From assembly GCF_014805625.2 (NCBI RefSeq), contig NW_023998456.1, positions 2,166,559 through 2,230,558 on the forward strand: 64,000 nt of DNA. Direction: 5' to 3'. The position numbers were made by a program, and so were the translations under genes. Origin of the DNA: Glossina fuscipes (Eukaryota; Arthropoda; Insecta; Diptera; Glossinidae). Positions within the stretch are counted from its first letter, which is position 1, and each line of letters starts with the position of its first letter. Shown in pieces: positions 36,711-46,531 of this stretch. The notes below the pieces were generated by a model. That model saw nothing but the letters and a program-made list of their open reading frames with translations, ran no database searches and was not told where the DNA came from.

Positions 36711-37325
36711 ACTAATTGTTCACTACTTTGCGAATTTCGATACTTGACTTGTATAAGAAGAGAAACGACTCTAATCAATATAATTTTTATCGTTGGAATA
36801 TTAGTTTTAGCAACTTCAACTCTTGTGAGCCACGGATTTGCTAAAAATGATCGGCATGATCCTAACTATTGCTAATCAAAAGGAAACAGATCTAGAAAAT
36901 AATCTCACAATCGGAAGAAGCTCCCAGTTCAAGTTGAATGTCACTTCCGGGATTGCTTCAGATAAGGACAGGCGGACACTCCATAAACCGTTTTTGAACT
37001 CTTTCATAGCTAATTTTAAAGCAGAAAACATGCGGTGCCGTAACCTGCCCCGAAGAACAGATCGTAAATCACTGAAACAAATACCATACAAGAACAAATA
37101 TCTATTATATATAATATATATTTCAGGGAAGAGTTCGGAAGAAATCCACGGTCTTCTACGCAGAGAATATATTAAGACAGCTAGTGTATGTCAACTCAAG
37201 CAAGTAGGGATGGTAGGAAAAACTATATTATAGCTGCGCCAAATGAAATCTTCTGTGCGAATATTTCACAATTGTATCCGCTACAATTTCTGCCCGTCTG
37301 AACTTGTGACTATATTAATATAATA
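36711..37325. other. Anonymous sequence between lectin copies
   Basis: A 131-codon plus-strand frame (36838-37233) contains a (TA)-rich stretch and no recognisable motif; probably chance. Confidence 0.3.
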
Positions 37326-37637
37326 TTGTAAAAGCTCTTTATTCGCGGGGTATGTTCCATAAATGTGCCGCGAATACAGAGACCGTGAATACGGAATAAT
37401 CATTTATATGGGATTATAGGGGATACGTTCCTAGGTGACAAAATAAATAAAATCAAATGTGTAAAAAAATACTTTATTCATTGAGTAATAAAGTTGACTT
37501 CAATCTGTTTATTCACTTTCTCAAAAACACCGAACGCGGAAATTTATAGCCGCGAATATAGGAATTGACTCGCACTTTTTTAATTCGCGAATAGTGAAAA
37601 CGCGAATGAAGGAAGCGCGAATAAGAAGCCTTTACTG
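37326..37637. mobile_element. Pogo/Tigger-like MITE with TA target duplication
   Basis: The ends are imperfect inverted repeats: left TTGTAAAAGCTCTTTATTCG, and right, read inward on the minus strand, CAGTAAAGGCTTCTTATTCG, each followed by CG. TA flanks both sides (37324-37325 and 37638-37639). Internally 'gcgaata' or its near matches recur at least six times on one strand, concentrated near both ends, so the terminal region carries sub-repeats. At 312 bases with no open frame it is nonautonomous. CAGT termini and TA targets are typical of pogo/Tigger elements of the Tc1-mariner superfamily; the family assignment is inference from the ends. Confidence 0.7.
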
Positions 37638-38035
37638 TATATTATTCCGTTACACCAAAATGTCTAAGTTCGACTAGGTAATTAAAAATGTGATTTATGT
37701 TCTAAAACCCCTAAGAACTACACCCACATCAGTCATTTTATAGAATTTTTTTTTTTAGAAATCGGCTCAGGAAAAACTGTAGCGTCTTATGTATGACTGC
37801 AAATTTTTTATTTTTTAATATTTTCCCCAAGCAGTTCATTTCGACAATTTCCTCATTCACCTCCTTACTCTTCGTTTTTTCTTCCATCCCAAAAGAGTCG
37901 AATGTAACGCTAAAATGGTCTAACCACTTAGTAAATAATAAAAAAGCGAAAATGTGTTACAACACCGATTTTATTTTCCATATAGCGAACAATCAACAAT
38001 TTTATTACGCCTTTCTTCACACTTGTAGCACACTT
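37638..38035. other. Anonymous sequence between MITE and lectin copy 3
   Basis: The part just below 38036 is the 3' flank of lectin copy 3 and holds its AATAAAATTGTTG polyadenylation-like motif on the minus strand near 38000. A plus-strand 129-codon frame (37793-38182) is antisense to the pseudogene. Confidence 0.4.
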
Positions 38036-38680
38036 ACTAAAAAAGGTTATAGGCTTTTCACGCTCTCATATAAAGTTTTGCTTAACTGTGCAATTCAGAT
38101 CATTGAGTCCATATTTATCAGTGTACAGCCACTAGCGTATACAATGTTCATTATCATTCAGATTATTTGGCTCTCCTTCTAACCAATTCATAGGTTTGCC
38201 TGTGTTTGTCAAATAAAGTCACCTTCTGAAACGAGGTCATTACCCGATAGCCGTCACCAGAAATCGCCGGGTACATTAGCTTTTAAATAGTCATCAATTG
38301 CTTTCATATCAGTTTTGTTATCAACGAAAGTCAAATGTCTATGCATTTTACGACATTTATCATTTGCTTTGAACTAACTTACCTAAGAATAATGCTTTTA
38401 TTCTAAAATAAAATTATAAGAACAACGAAATGGATCCGCGAAGTATTTACTTCTTCCTCACTGAAATATAATAACTTTTGACCAACATGTTCGTAACGTT
38501 CGTAATTGAAGACGGTGCTTATGTCTACAAGCATCGAATAACTAATTAATATGAGTTAGTGATTGGCTTATAAAAAATATTTTTACCATTGACTGGTTTG
38601 ACCGCAATTTCAGATTTTGAACTTCATGTCAGAAAAATGGAAATTGTTAACAGATAGGTATATGAGACAGATTTAAGCAT
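38036..38680 (-). pseudogene. C-type lectin pseudogene, copy 3
   Basis: Exon 1 (38587-38680) reads MLKSVSYTYLLTISIFLT, then TGA where copies 1 and 2 have TGG (Trp), then SSKSE. Exon 2 (38451-38524, 74 bases) gives TVFNYERYEHVGQKLLYFSE. Exon 3 (from 38382) reads VS, stop for Trp, FKANDKCRKMHRHLTFVD and NKTDMKAIDDYLKANVPGDF. After W comes a TGA, then LSGNDLVSEGDFI, another TGA and a one-base shift. The rest is MNWLEGEPNNLNDNEHCIR, a TAG, LYTDKYGLNDLNCTVKQNFI and a TGA where the last Cys should be. This copy preserves the fold best and keeps the EPN motif associated with mannose-type specificity plus the ND Ca2+ ligands (LND). Nearly all lesions are single changes at Trp or Cys codons, consistent with recent death. 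Confidence 0.85.
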
Positions 38681-38765
38681 ATTGTCTTTGCGATTATAGT
38701 CAGGCAATTAAGCAAATTATGACTGAAACTTTACAAATAATTTTCAGCTTATGTATATAAAGAAA
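38681..38765 (-). promoter_or_regulatory. Probable core promoter of lectin copy 3
   Basis: On the minus strand 'ctttatatacataag' is followed about 30 bases later by 'gtttcagtcataa', a TATA box plus a TCAGTC arthropod initiator at the expected spacing. The ATG follows after a short leader. An 'agataag' lies further upstream (plus 'gcttatctg', about 38785). Only the sequence supports activity. Confidence 0.45.
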
Positions 38766-39154
38766 TCGTTCTTACCCATGCGTTGCTTATCTGTTCAGTC
38801 ATTATTATTATTGAACTACAAATAGATATTCATAGCGGATACCCAGTATCTTACCAACTGAGACTTGACTAAAAACTAATATTTTCGGAGATGATAAGCG
38901 GAAACAATGTAATAAACATTACTGCAGAGAGCGAGTTACATTACCACTTAAAAATTAAATAATGTATAATAAAAGAAGAGTAAGAAAAATAACACACGAT
39001 GCAATATATCGCTCTGAATGAATTGACAATGATAAATTTGGAGTTTGCTCTATAAAGTTAATGTTGCCCTGTGGTTAATTTCATTGGGAAAGAGCTGCGT
39101 TCAATTTATTGAATTATTAAGAAATGACTAGGTGCTTGAATGTATTTTGACCAT
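38766..39154. other. Anonymous sequence
   Basis: Nothing recognised. If the mariner element was complete, its 3' terminal repeat should lie in the upper part of this stretch, but none is visible. Confidence 0.3.
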
Positions 39155-40085
39155 TTAATCAAAATATTTTTTATCAGGTTCCCATCTTTCTGGCAACATG
39201 GCGACATCGTGCCGAAAGAACTTGTATTGGTGCGGCAGGGATCCAATCATCGACCCATTTTCGCACTTCTTCAGCATTTCGAAACCGGGTGCCGGCTAAG
39301 TCATACTGCATCGGTCTGAACAAGTGGTGATCACAAGGCGCTGCGTCTGGTGAGTATGCTGGGTGCAGCAGAGCTTCCCAAACGAGTTGCAACAGTGCAT
39401 CCTTGACAGCTCTTGCAACATGTGGCCGAGCGTTACAATGGAAGAATGCTCTTTTTTCCAACAATACATGGTTGAATTTGTTCAATTGACGACAGTAGAC
39501 ATCTGCAGTAACAATTTCATTTGGTTTTAGAAGTTCGTAATACAAACAGCACAGCAAGACTATGCCTTTGAATATTCCATTCCGATGTCTGGATGATCCT
39601 GCTCTACTAATCGACGACTTTGTACGCTTGGAATTGTGTCAGTATACTCACTTTCCATCGCCAGTCACAATACGCCACAGATAACACTTCTTTTTTTACC
39701 TGGCAAGCAGTGAAACCGCGATGTTAATCGTTTGATGCCGAACGGTTCGCTCATTTCGTATGGAAGCCATATTCCTTCATTTTGCGCCTTTCCCATCGCA
39801 TGAAAACGTCTAGAAACAGTTGATTCATCAACTTCTAGGCTGTTCGAAAGTTTTTTAAGCATTTGGGCTGGATTTTCGTCCAACAAGTCTTGCATTGTTA
39901 GTCCTCCACCCCGTTCCTTGTCATTGACATCAAAATCACTGTTGTTCGGCCGCTGAAATCAAACTGACAATTGGGATGTGAAGAAGCAACAACACCATAA
40001 GACTCTAAAAGAGCTTCGACAACAGATTTCTTCGAATCAAAAGACAAAAGTAACGAATGTCGAAAATGCAAAGATCAAAATCATC
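39155..40085 (-). mobile_element. mariner-family transposase remnant
   Basis: Mariner transposases use a DD34D triad to move by cut-and-paste. N-terminal pieces are RHSLLLSFDSKKSVVEALLE then SYG (about 40060-39985), after a shift NNSDFDVNDKERGGG, and MQDLLDENPAQMLKKLSNSL with VDESTVSRRFHAMGK (39895-39785). IVTGDGKWVY follows, which carries the first catalytic Asp and then a stop. In another frame come LYYELLKPNEIVTADVYCRQ, FFHCNARPHVARAVKDALL and HPAYSPDAAPCDHHLF. The C-terminus, again shifted, is KFFRHDVAMLPERWE ending at a TAA (39155-39157). The second catalytic Asp is replaced by Cys (HCNARPH against the family's HDNARPH). Multiple shifts and stops are present, and terminal repeats were not found. 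Subfamily is uncertain. Confidence 0.88.
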
Positions 40086-40257
40086 AAATTTAATCGTTAT
40101 GCGCACTGGTATCTCTCATTTCTTCATCACTTTTCCCTGTAGAAATCACTTCCCAAAATTATTGCCAGCACTTATTATTAAAAGGGAAGAAGAATAAACA
40201 AAGGAAACGGTAACATAGCCGTTCCTCATTTTATTAAATCTAATAGCTTTCTTTTCA

Positions 40258-40490
40258 TAATAGCTGGTATTCTGCAAAAAATTTCGTAAAGTTATCGGCT
40301 ATGCTTCCATTTGCAGGCACATTTTGAGTTCTTACGTCATTACTCTAGAACTTTTCCTGGCAACTATCTCATAATGAAACCTTACCTCGATATGCTTACC
40401 CGTTTCAGTTTTGGCAGAATTTCGTTGCTCACTTTGACTGTCACATTTGATGGTCGTTAAATTGCCAAGCGAGACTTCTGCATTCAACAT
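40258..40490 (-). mobile_element. copia-type retrotransposon fragment (RNase H C-terminus)
   Basis: On the minus strand the frame reads LNAEVSLGNLTTIKCDSQSE, then GKHIEVRFHYEIVARKSSRV. After a stop/shift it gives TQNVPANGSIADNFTKFFAE. These match in order the end of copia-type pol: the 'CDN/SQSA' block, 'TKHIDVRYHF' and 'VPT..NVADxLTKPL'. Only about 75 residues survive, with no LTR, integrase or reverse transcriptase nearby. It lies about 170 bases from the mariner remnant, both on the minus strand. Confidence 0.65.
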
Positions 40491-43391
40491 GCAGTCAAAG
40501 ATAGAGGGAGTACTTTAACACATATCATCGTCGGCTAAACCGAATGAATCTCAGTTTAACTTAAAGCCCAGAGCGCTTGTTATTCGTAAAGCGAGTGAAG
40601 GAGCAGAAGGTTAAGGCCTAGACAAAAAACTTCTAGCAGTAACCCTGATGGGTTACCAGTCTACATGCCTGCATAGGCACTCGTTTTCTCATTTGTCGCA
40701 CGGCCGATTTCCATTCATCTCAATGATTCTTCGTTGTCTTTCGTGGTGTGAGTTCTCTCAGATGCGTCCGTCTATATGTTCTTCTATGGATTGCTCTTCC
40801 AACTTACCTGCTTCCTGACTACTCGTCTGCATATCTGTTCATTTCTGGGAATTGCCTTTCATATGTCTCTATATCTATTCACCCAGCTATATATCCTTTT
40901 GAATTAATATCATTCCTGATTTATGTGCGAAGCTTTTGCCAACAACTTACCCTATCGCGACCCGGCGGTTTTTTCATTTCCCTGGCCATTCGCCTATGTC
41001 TATATCCATGACCATCTCTGAATACACTTTCTCCTCCTATATATGATATGGAAGATTACATCGCAAAAGGTAACACTGTTAAAGAGAGCTCCATTGTCTT
41101 GGTCTTGTCAGCAGTCTTCAAATGTTTTAAATTTTACAGCAAATTTCCTTTCCGACTTAATTAATTATCACTGAAAATTTGTTACCACCTGAGGGACTTT
41201 TTCAAGCATTTCGCATTTACCGCCATATCACTCTTAGGAGTATTAAGTAAATCTTAGAAAAACAATACGTGACATTTAACTAAAATCAAGTTTAAATATG
41301 ATTTGGTTCTGTTATTTTATATATATATATATATTTCTTTTTTTTTTCTCATATTCATTTATATGTAAAAGTTTACAAGTATTTACATTTATTTTTTTGA
41401 GAAATTTCCAACCAAAGGTAGAAGAAGGGAATTGTAAAAAAAAAAAGAAAAAACGGAGAAAAATGTATGTAAACAAATCATAAAACTGATTGACGACACG
41501 ACAAATATAACAAAAATCGTGCGTTTTTTCCAAACCAACGAAACGGAATACAACAAAGCAAAGCAACTAAATTATTATGGAGAGTTAAGCAAACGGGCGG
41601 ACGGACCGACTGTGGAGCAGGGAGTCCTAGTTATTCAGAATGTAACAAATAAAAACGTGTTAAATGTTTTGTTTATAATAGGAAGAATAAGAGATGCATA
41701 CCATTAAATTTTTACTCGGTATACTCATATAAAAGCCACCAATACACACACATAATAATAAAATTTAAATGTAAATTTTCTATTTTCTCTCTTTTTAAGT
41801 GCTTTAATGAAATATATATATATATATATGTATATATATGTATATGTTTGCTTGAAAAGATAGAGCGGGGGGGAAAAAGAAGAATAAATAGAATGAGAGA
41901 GATAGAGAATTTATATAAAGAAGTTCATAGATTTTATTAAGGAGTACGTATAATATGCAAATTTTCCAATCCATGGGTAATTTATCATTTTCCAAGCAAA
42001 AGGTAAACTAGCATAAAAGCAGCAACAAAAACAACAATATGCGCACGTATACCATATACACTAACAAAAGATACAAATACTAATGTTGATGGAGAAGAAA
42101 CAGTTCAAGTTGTTTTGTGTTTTTTTATTTATTTAACATAACAGGCGTGCAAATAAAATTCTTTTTGTTGTCTATGAAACTACTAAGCACGTATGTATGT
42201 GCGAGCGTAGGTAGGTAAAGGTCCTGTCTGTCTTTGCCGGTTTTACAGTATTATAACCTCAGTTAGATTTGCTTTTACAAAAAACAAGGATTAATGAGTT
42301 TCGTGCTTCTGTATGTTGTATGAGAACATAACACAAAGCGAGTACTGAACTTAATATATACGTATACGCAAAGAGCAGACGTATGTGTTTAAAATCTCCA
42401 ACAATACCATTTATTATTTTCCATATACGAATATGTTAAGTGAAAGACTCTATCACCCATATATACCTGCATATATACACACATACAGACATATTATACA
42501 TTTACGCAGTTTTAACACTAAATATCTTTTAAGGAACACGTTTCTAAAATCCATCATCACTTGTGGTTTTTGTGTGTTAAGTCAGACAGACTTATACACA
42601 CTTATAGATATGCAACGTACGTTACATATATTATACATTTCATATACATTCATACGCTTGCGAGAGGCATAAGCCAGTGTGCGTATGCTTGAAGATCTCT
42701 TATCTTTTATGGTTGAATGAGAAGAAGATGAAGAGTAAGAAGCTGTGCTTGCTTCTTTTTTTTTTTTGTTTTTGTTTTTAGTTTCAATAGGTATCAAATT
42801 TAATAATCTTTATTTGCTTTCGGGGGTAACACATGTGATCGCAACCTCTTTACTTGTTGTACAGATGTAGGTATGACAGACCTTTGTAAAAGAAGCCTCG
42901 TCCACCAAGAACATACGATTGCTTTGAACTTCCGCTATATCTGATTTTATGCTTATGATATGTTCCTCTCATATATTAGAACCGATCAAAAAAGTAAAGC
43001 ATCGCAGCACAGTGGTACACAGTGGTACTGCTGCCAGCAGTAAAAAATATTTCCAATAAAATTTTAAAGCGAAAATATGAAAAATGAAAAACGAACCGAA
43101 ATCGAATAAAAAAAGAGTAATGAGACCTACTACTACTAACAAAAAACAACACAAATAAATAAAGTTATTTTAAAAGAAATCAAAAGTTTTAAACTTACCT
43201 TACACTTTCAACTATCGCTTTTTTTTATGTTACATGTGTATACATATATGCATATGCATATATATATCATATCATCATTTACCAACAAACCAATTTTCAA
43301 CTGAAGCTCTTAACTAAAAGTTACATTATTTGCTTTTCACTAATCTTTACTTTGCTAATCTTTAGTTAAATTAGTGCAACCGAGTAACAAG
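40491..43391. other. Anonymous A+T-rich sequence with microsatellites
   Basis: Holds (TA)n at 41318-41334 and 41812-41846 (the latter interrupted by tgta) and a poly(T) run near 42752-42761. A near-consensus minus-strand donor (GTAAG|GTAAGTTT) at about 43199 has no coding frame upstream. No gene is recognised. Confidence 0.35.
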
Positions 43392-43610
43392 TAACAATCG
43401 CGACTTTACCAAGTTAATGTTGCGCGTTCAACCCGGTAGAGTTTACTTTGGTTGTAGTTGCAGTGGGTACTCAGTGGGTAAAGGCGTAACAATCACCGAC
43501 GGGGTACATAATTACTACTTTACCGGCGCCTCCCTATCTCTCCCTCACTTCTTTCCAAGCCACGCCGTATTACACAAGCAGATGACAACCTCTGAGTGAC
43601 TAGTGATGTT
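43392..43610. repeat. Dispersed repeat family C, copy 2
   Basis: Homologous by eye to 29800-30015 in the same orientation, with the clearest match from 'ggtagagttta' to 'cgccgtatta'. Between the copies 'gcagtgggtactcagtggg' is partly repeated internally. The upper part overlaps a 60-codon chance frame. Confidence 0.5.
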
Positions 43611-45590
43611 ATAAAAAAAAAGAAGAACCATTACGGTAGAATTTTACTTGAGGTAATTTTTGCCTTTTTTGAGTGTTTTCATTTTTCTTATTTCATTTTA
43701 TTAACGAGGTAGCTATTCTGATCAGCTGTTTTCTGTCATTCTGTCTTACCAATTAGTACTTGAATGGAAGAAAGGTTACAGTTCAACTTCAGCATCAGCT
43801 AGAGTAAAGCGTTAAATTTAGTTTACCCAACTAACGATTCAATCAATGCTCCTGCATGAATACTGGATGCTCTTCAACTCTTCGCTTACCTTAGAATATC
43901 GAACCTTTTCGTTTGCTTTCGTCGAATTAGGTTAATTCGTCCAACTCATCTGATGCGCTACATCTTCGAGCAACGCCTTAAGCCTAATTAACATATCCTT
44001 TTCTTAATATTATTTGTGGTGTGATCCTTTTTGTTATATTGTTATCATCTACCTTTTCCATCAACGTTGGACCGGGAAGAATAGTTCTATGCTAGTAGGA
44101 CGGTCGAAAATTTCTTTGTTTAGTCTTGTTGGTCTGACTTAAAAAAATCATTGAATCACTCGGAGAAGCACACTTAGATTTCTTCCCTTGTTTTGACATT
44201 ACATATATTCATAAAATTCAAAGTTGATTCGATCCCTCCATCCGTCCGTAAGCCCGTTCGAGCCACCGATCAAATTGGGCATGATTCGCCAGCAACCTAC
44301 AACAGTTTCAAAATCGATTGAAATGCTCAATGGAAGAGAAAGAGTTTTGATTCAAATTACTTGTGTTTATAAATTCCACGCAAACCAAGAACAAGCAAAT
44401 TATAATACATACCGATCTGAAATCTAACACAAAAGTTAGGTAAGCCCGTGCAAGAGAGCTAAACAAATTTCTGGTCGACAAACTTGTACTTAAGCTTAAC
44501 AAAATATTTTGCGATTTTTATGCTATAGCTTGACCAGGTAATAATGAAAGATGCGAACCGAAACGAAAGTAGCTTTCTTCCTTGTACTTAATAACACGAA
44601 AACAGCACAGTTAGTCATCTAATTGGTAAACCATTTTGGCCATAGATAGAATATTTTCCAATCTGAGAGACGTTTGAAGAAGTTCTCACTTATCCCTTCG
44701 CCTTGCTTATAAGTAGATAATTAATTTGCCTAGACCGAGCTCGAAGAACTGACTAAGCTTAAAAAACACGCTGCGGTATTTGTCGTAATATAAAAATTTT
44801 TACCTCTTTCCTCGTTGTAAGCAAAATTGCCTTTTTTTGATTAATAGAAGTAAAATTATTGGCCCGATGGAGTGTTATTGCATCGTTGGCCATGTACATT
44901 TCCTGGGGCTTATATTTTAAGTTATCCGGCATCGAATTCTCAAACTATTTTAGCGTTGCGATCACTATAATCTTTAGAGGGCACTAAAGAGGTTTTCAAA
45001 GCCTAGGGATGCATGTCCATGAGCTTTAGAATATAACTTGCTTGCTTCTGGATTTTATTAAATATTTTTATACTTCAGTCAACTACTGTAGTCGTGGTCA
45101 CTCGTTCACTCGTTGGCCAATTCAAAATCGTTTCTCATAAATGTCCATATGAACACGAAAGAAACATTTATTAATGATCACACATACACACAACACACAT
45201 ATTCATTCATTCATAACAAAAGAAGGTGTTGTTTTGAATAGACAAAAATCATTTATCAGTTGCAAATTTGTTAAACTTGTTGCTCAAAAGAAGTTTTTCA
45301 TGTCACTGAGACTAATACTGCACTGCAGACAACGGCACACACCAGCGCACCAGTCAACTTAGAAAATGAAAATGAAAAAAGAAGCAAGAAAGGCAGACCG
45401 ACACTAGGCAATGGACGGACAGACAACCATAAAGACAAACTAACAAGACATGAGCTACTGTTACTGTTGTTACCCCTACCGATGAGTTGAAATAAAAGCA
45501 TAAAATTTGAAGAAAATAAAAAAGGTAAGTAAAAGCACAACATAAATATAAGTGATGGTAGCGTTGATATTGTATATACAAGTGAATAAA

Positions 45591-45595
<5 letters not shown>
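43611..45595. other. Anonymous sequence
   Basis: No gene, TE domain or shared repeat was recognised on either strand. Confidence 0.3.

Positions 45596-45629
<34 letters not shown>
45596..45629. repeat. (TA)n microsatellite
   Basis: About 14 uninterrupted dinucleotide units followed by a diverged end. Confidence 0.9.
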
Positions 45630-45631
<2 letters not shown>

Positions 45632-46498
45632 AAAGAGACAAAAGGATTTCAGAGTATAGGTAAAATGTTTACCTAAAAACTTGCTGCAATGGGTAACTAA
45701 CTGACTGACTGACTTTGAAATCCATCTCAGCGAAGCCGGAGCAGCAACAAGTAGCTGCAACAAGGTTCGAATAACTTACATAGTCCCGCATGCATCGTGA
45801 GTGCTAACATGAGATTAATGGTTTCAGATGCTGGTATATAAAAGCAAACATCCGTACAAACAACACACACGCACCCCCCCAAATACATTCTTGCACACAC
45901 ATGAGAAATGTGTTTTTCGCAAATTTTTCACTTTACTAATGCATTTTTAATTTCCTTAAAGCGTTTTTGCCTTTTACGTTTGGTCTATCCCCGAAGTAGT
46001 TTCGTTTAAATACAATAAGAAGAAAAAAATAAGCACAAGAAAAACTAACAAAAGTTTTATGAAAAAAAAAAATATAATGCAGCAACTGGAAAATAAAAAG
46101 CAGAAGAAGAAGAAGTAAAAGTAAATGTCAATAGAGCTGAAATTGTTGGCAAACATTTTACGACATGATATTTTCACACTTTGATGCTTTAAACTGTTAC
46201 TAGTTGTCTGTCGGTCTATATATTTGCCGAAATCTTCGACGCATAGCGATAACGTCAGGCATGTGAGTATGTGCATCTCTTTGCTACATAACAACAACAT
46301 TATGTTGACACTTCAATGCATTTTTTGGTTTTGGTCTTCTATATTCCTTTCGGAACTGTCTTACTTCGTTTTCGCTTTGAGCGTCAATCCAATGGTCTAC
46401 TGGCTTTCCTGCCTGAGCAGACAGTATGGGAAAATTGGCTTAAGTGTTTACTAAATTGCCAGCAAAATGGCTTTTTCAATTTACACTCGCCTTCAAGA

Positions 46499-46531
46499 GA
46501 TATATATATATATATATATAGATAGATAGAT
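46499..46531. repeat. (TA)n plus (GATA)n compound microsatellite
   Basis: About ten TA units run directly into three GATA units. Confidence 0.9.

Noticed and set aside
36838..37233. 131-codon plus-strand frame
   Set aside because: No recognisable motif; includes a TA-rich stretch; no splice or promoter support; ends before the MITE. Chance is adequate.
37793..38182. 129-codon plus-strand frame
   Set aside because: Its right part is antisense to lectin copy 3 exon 3 and has no domain of its own.
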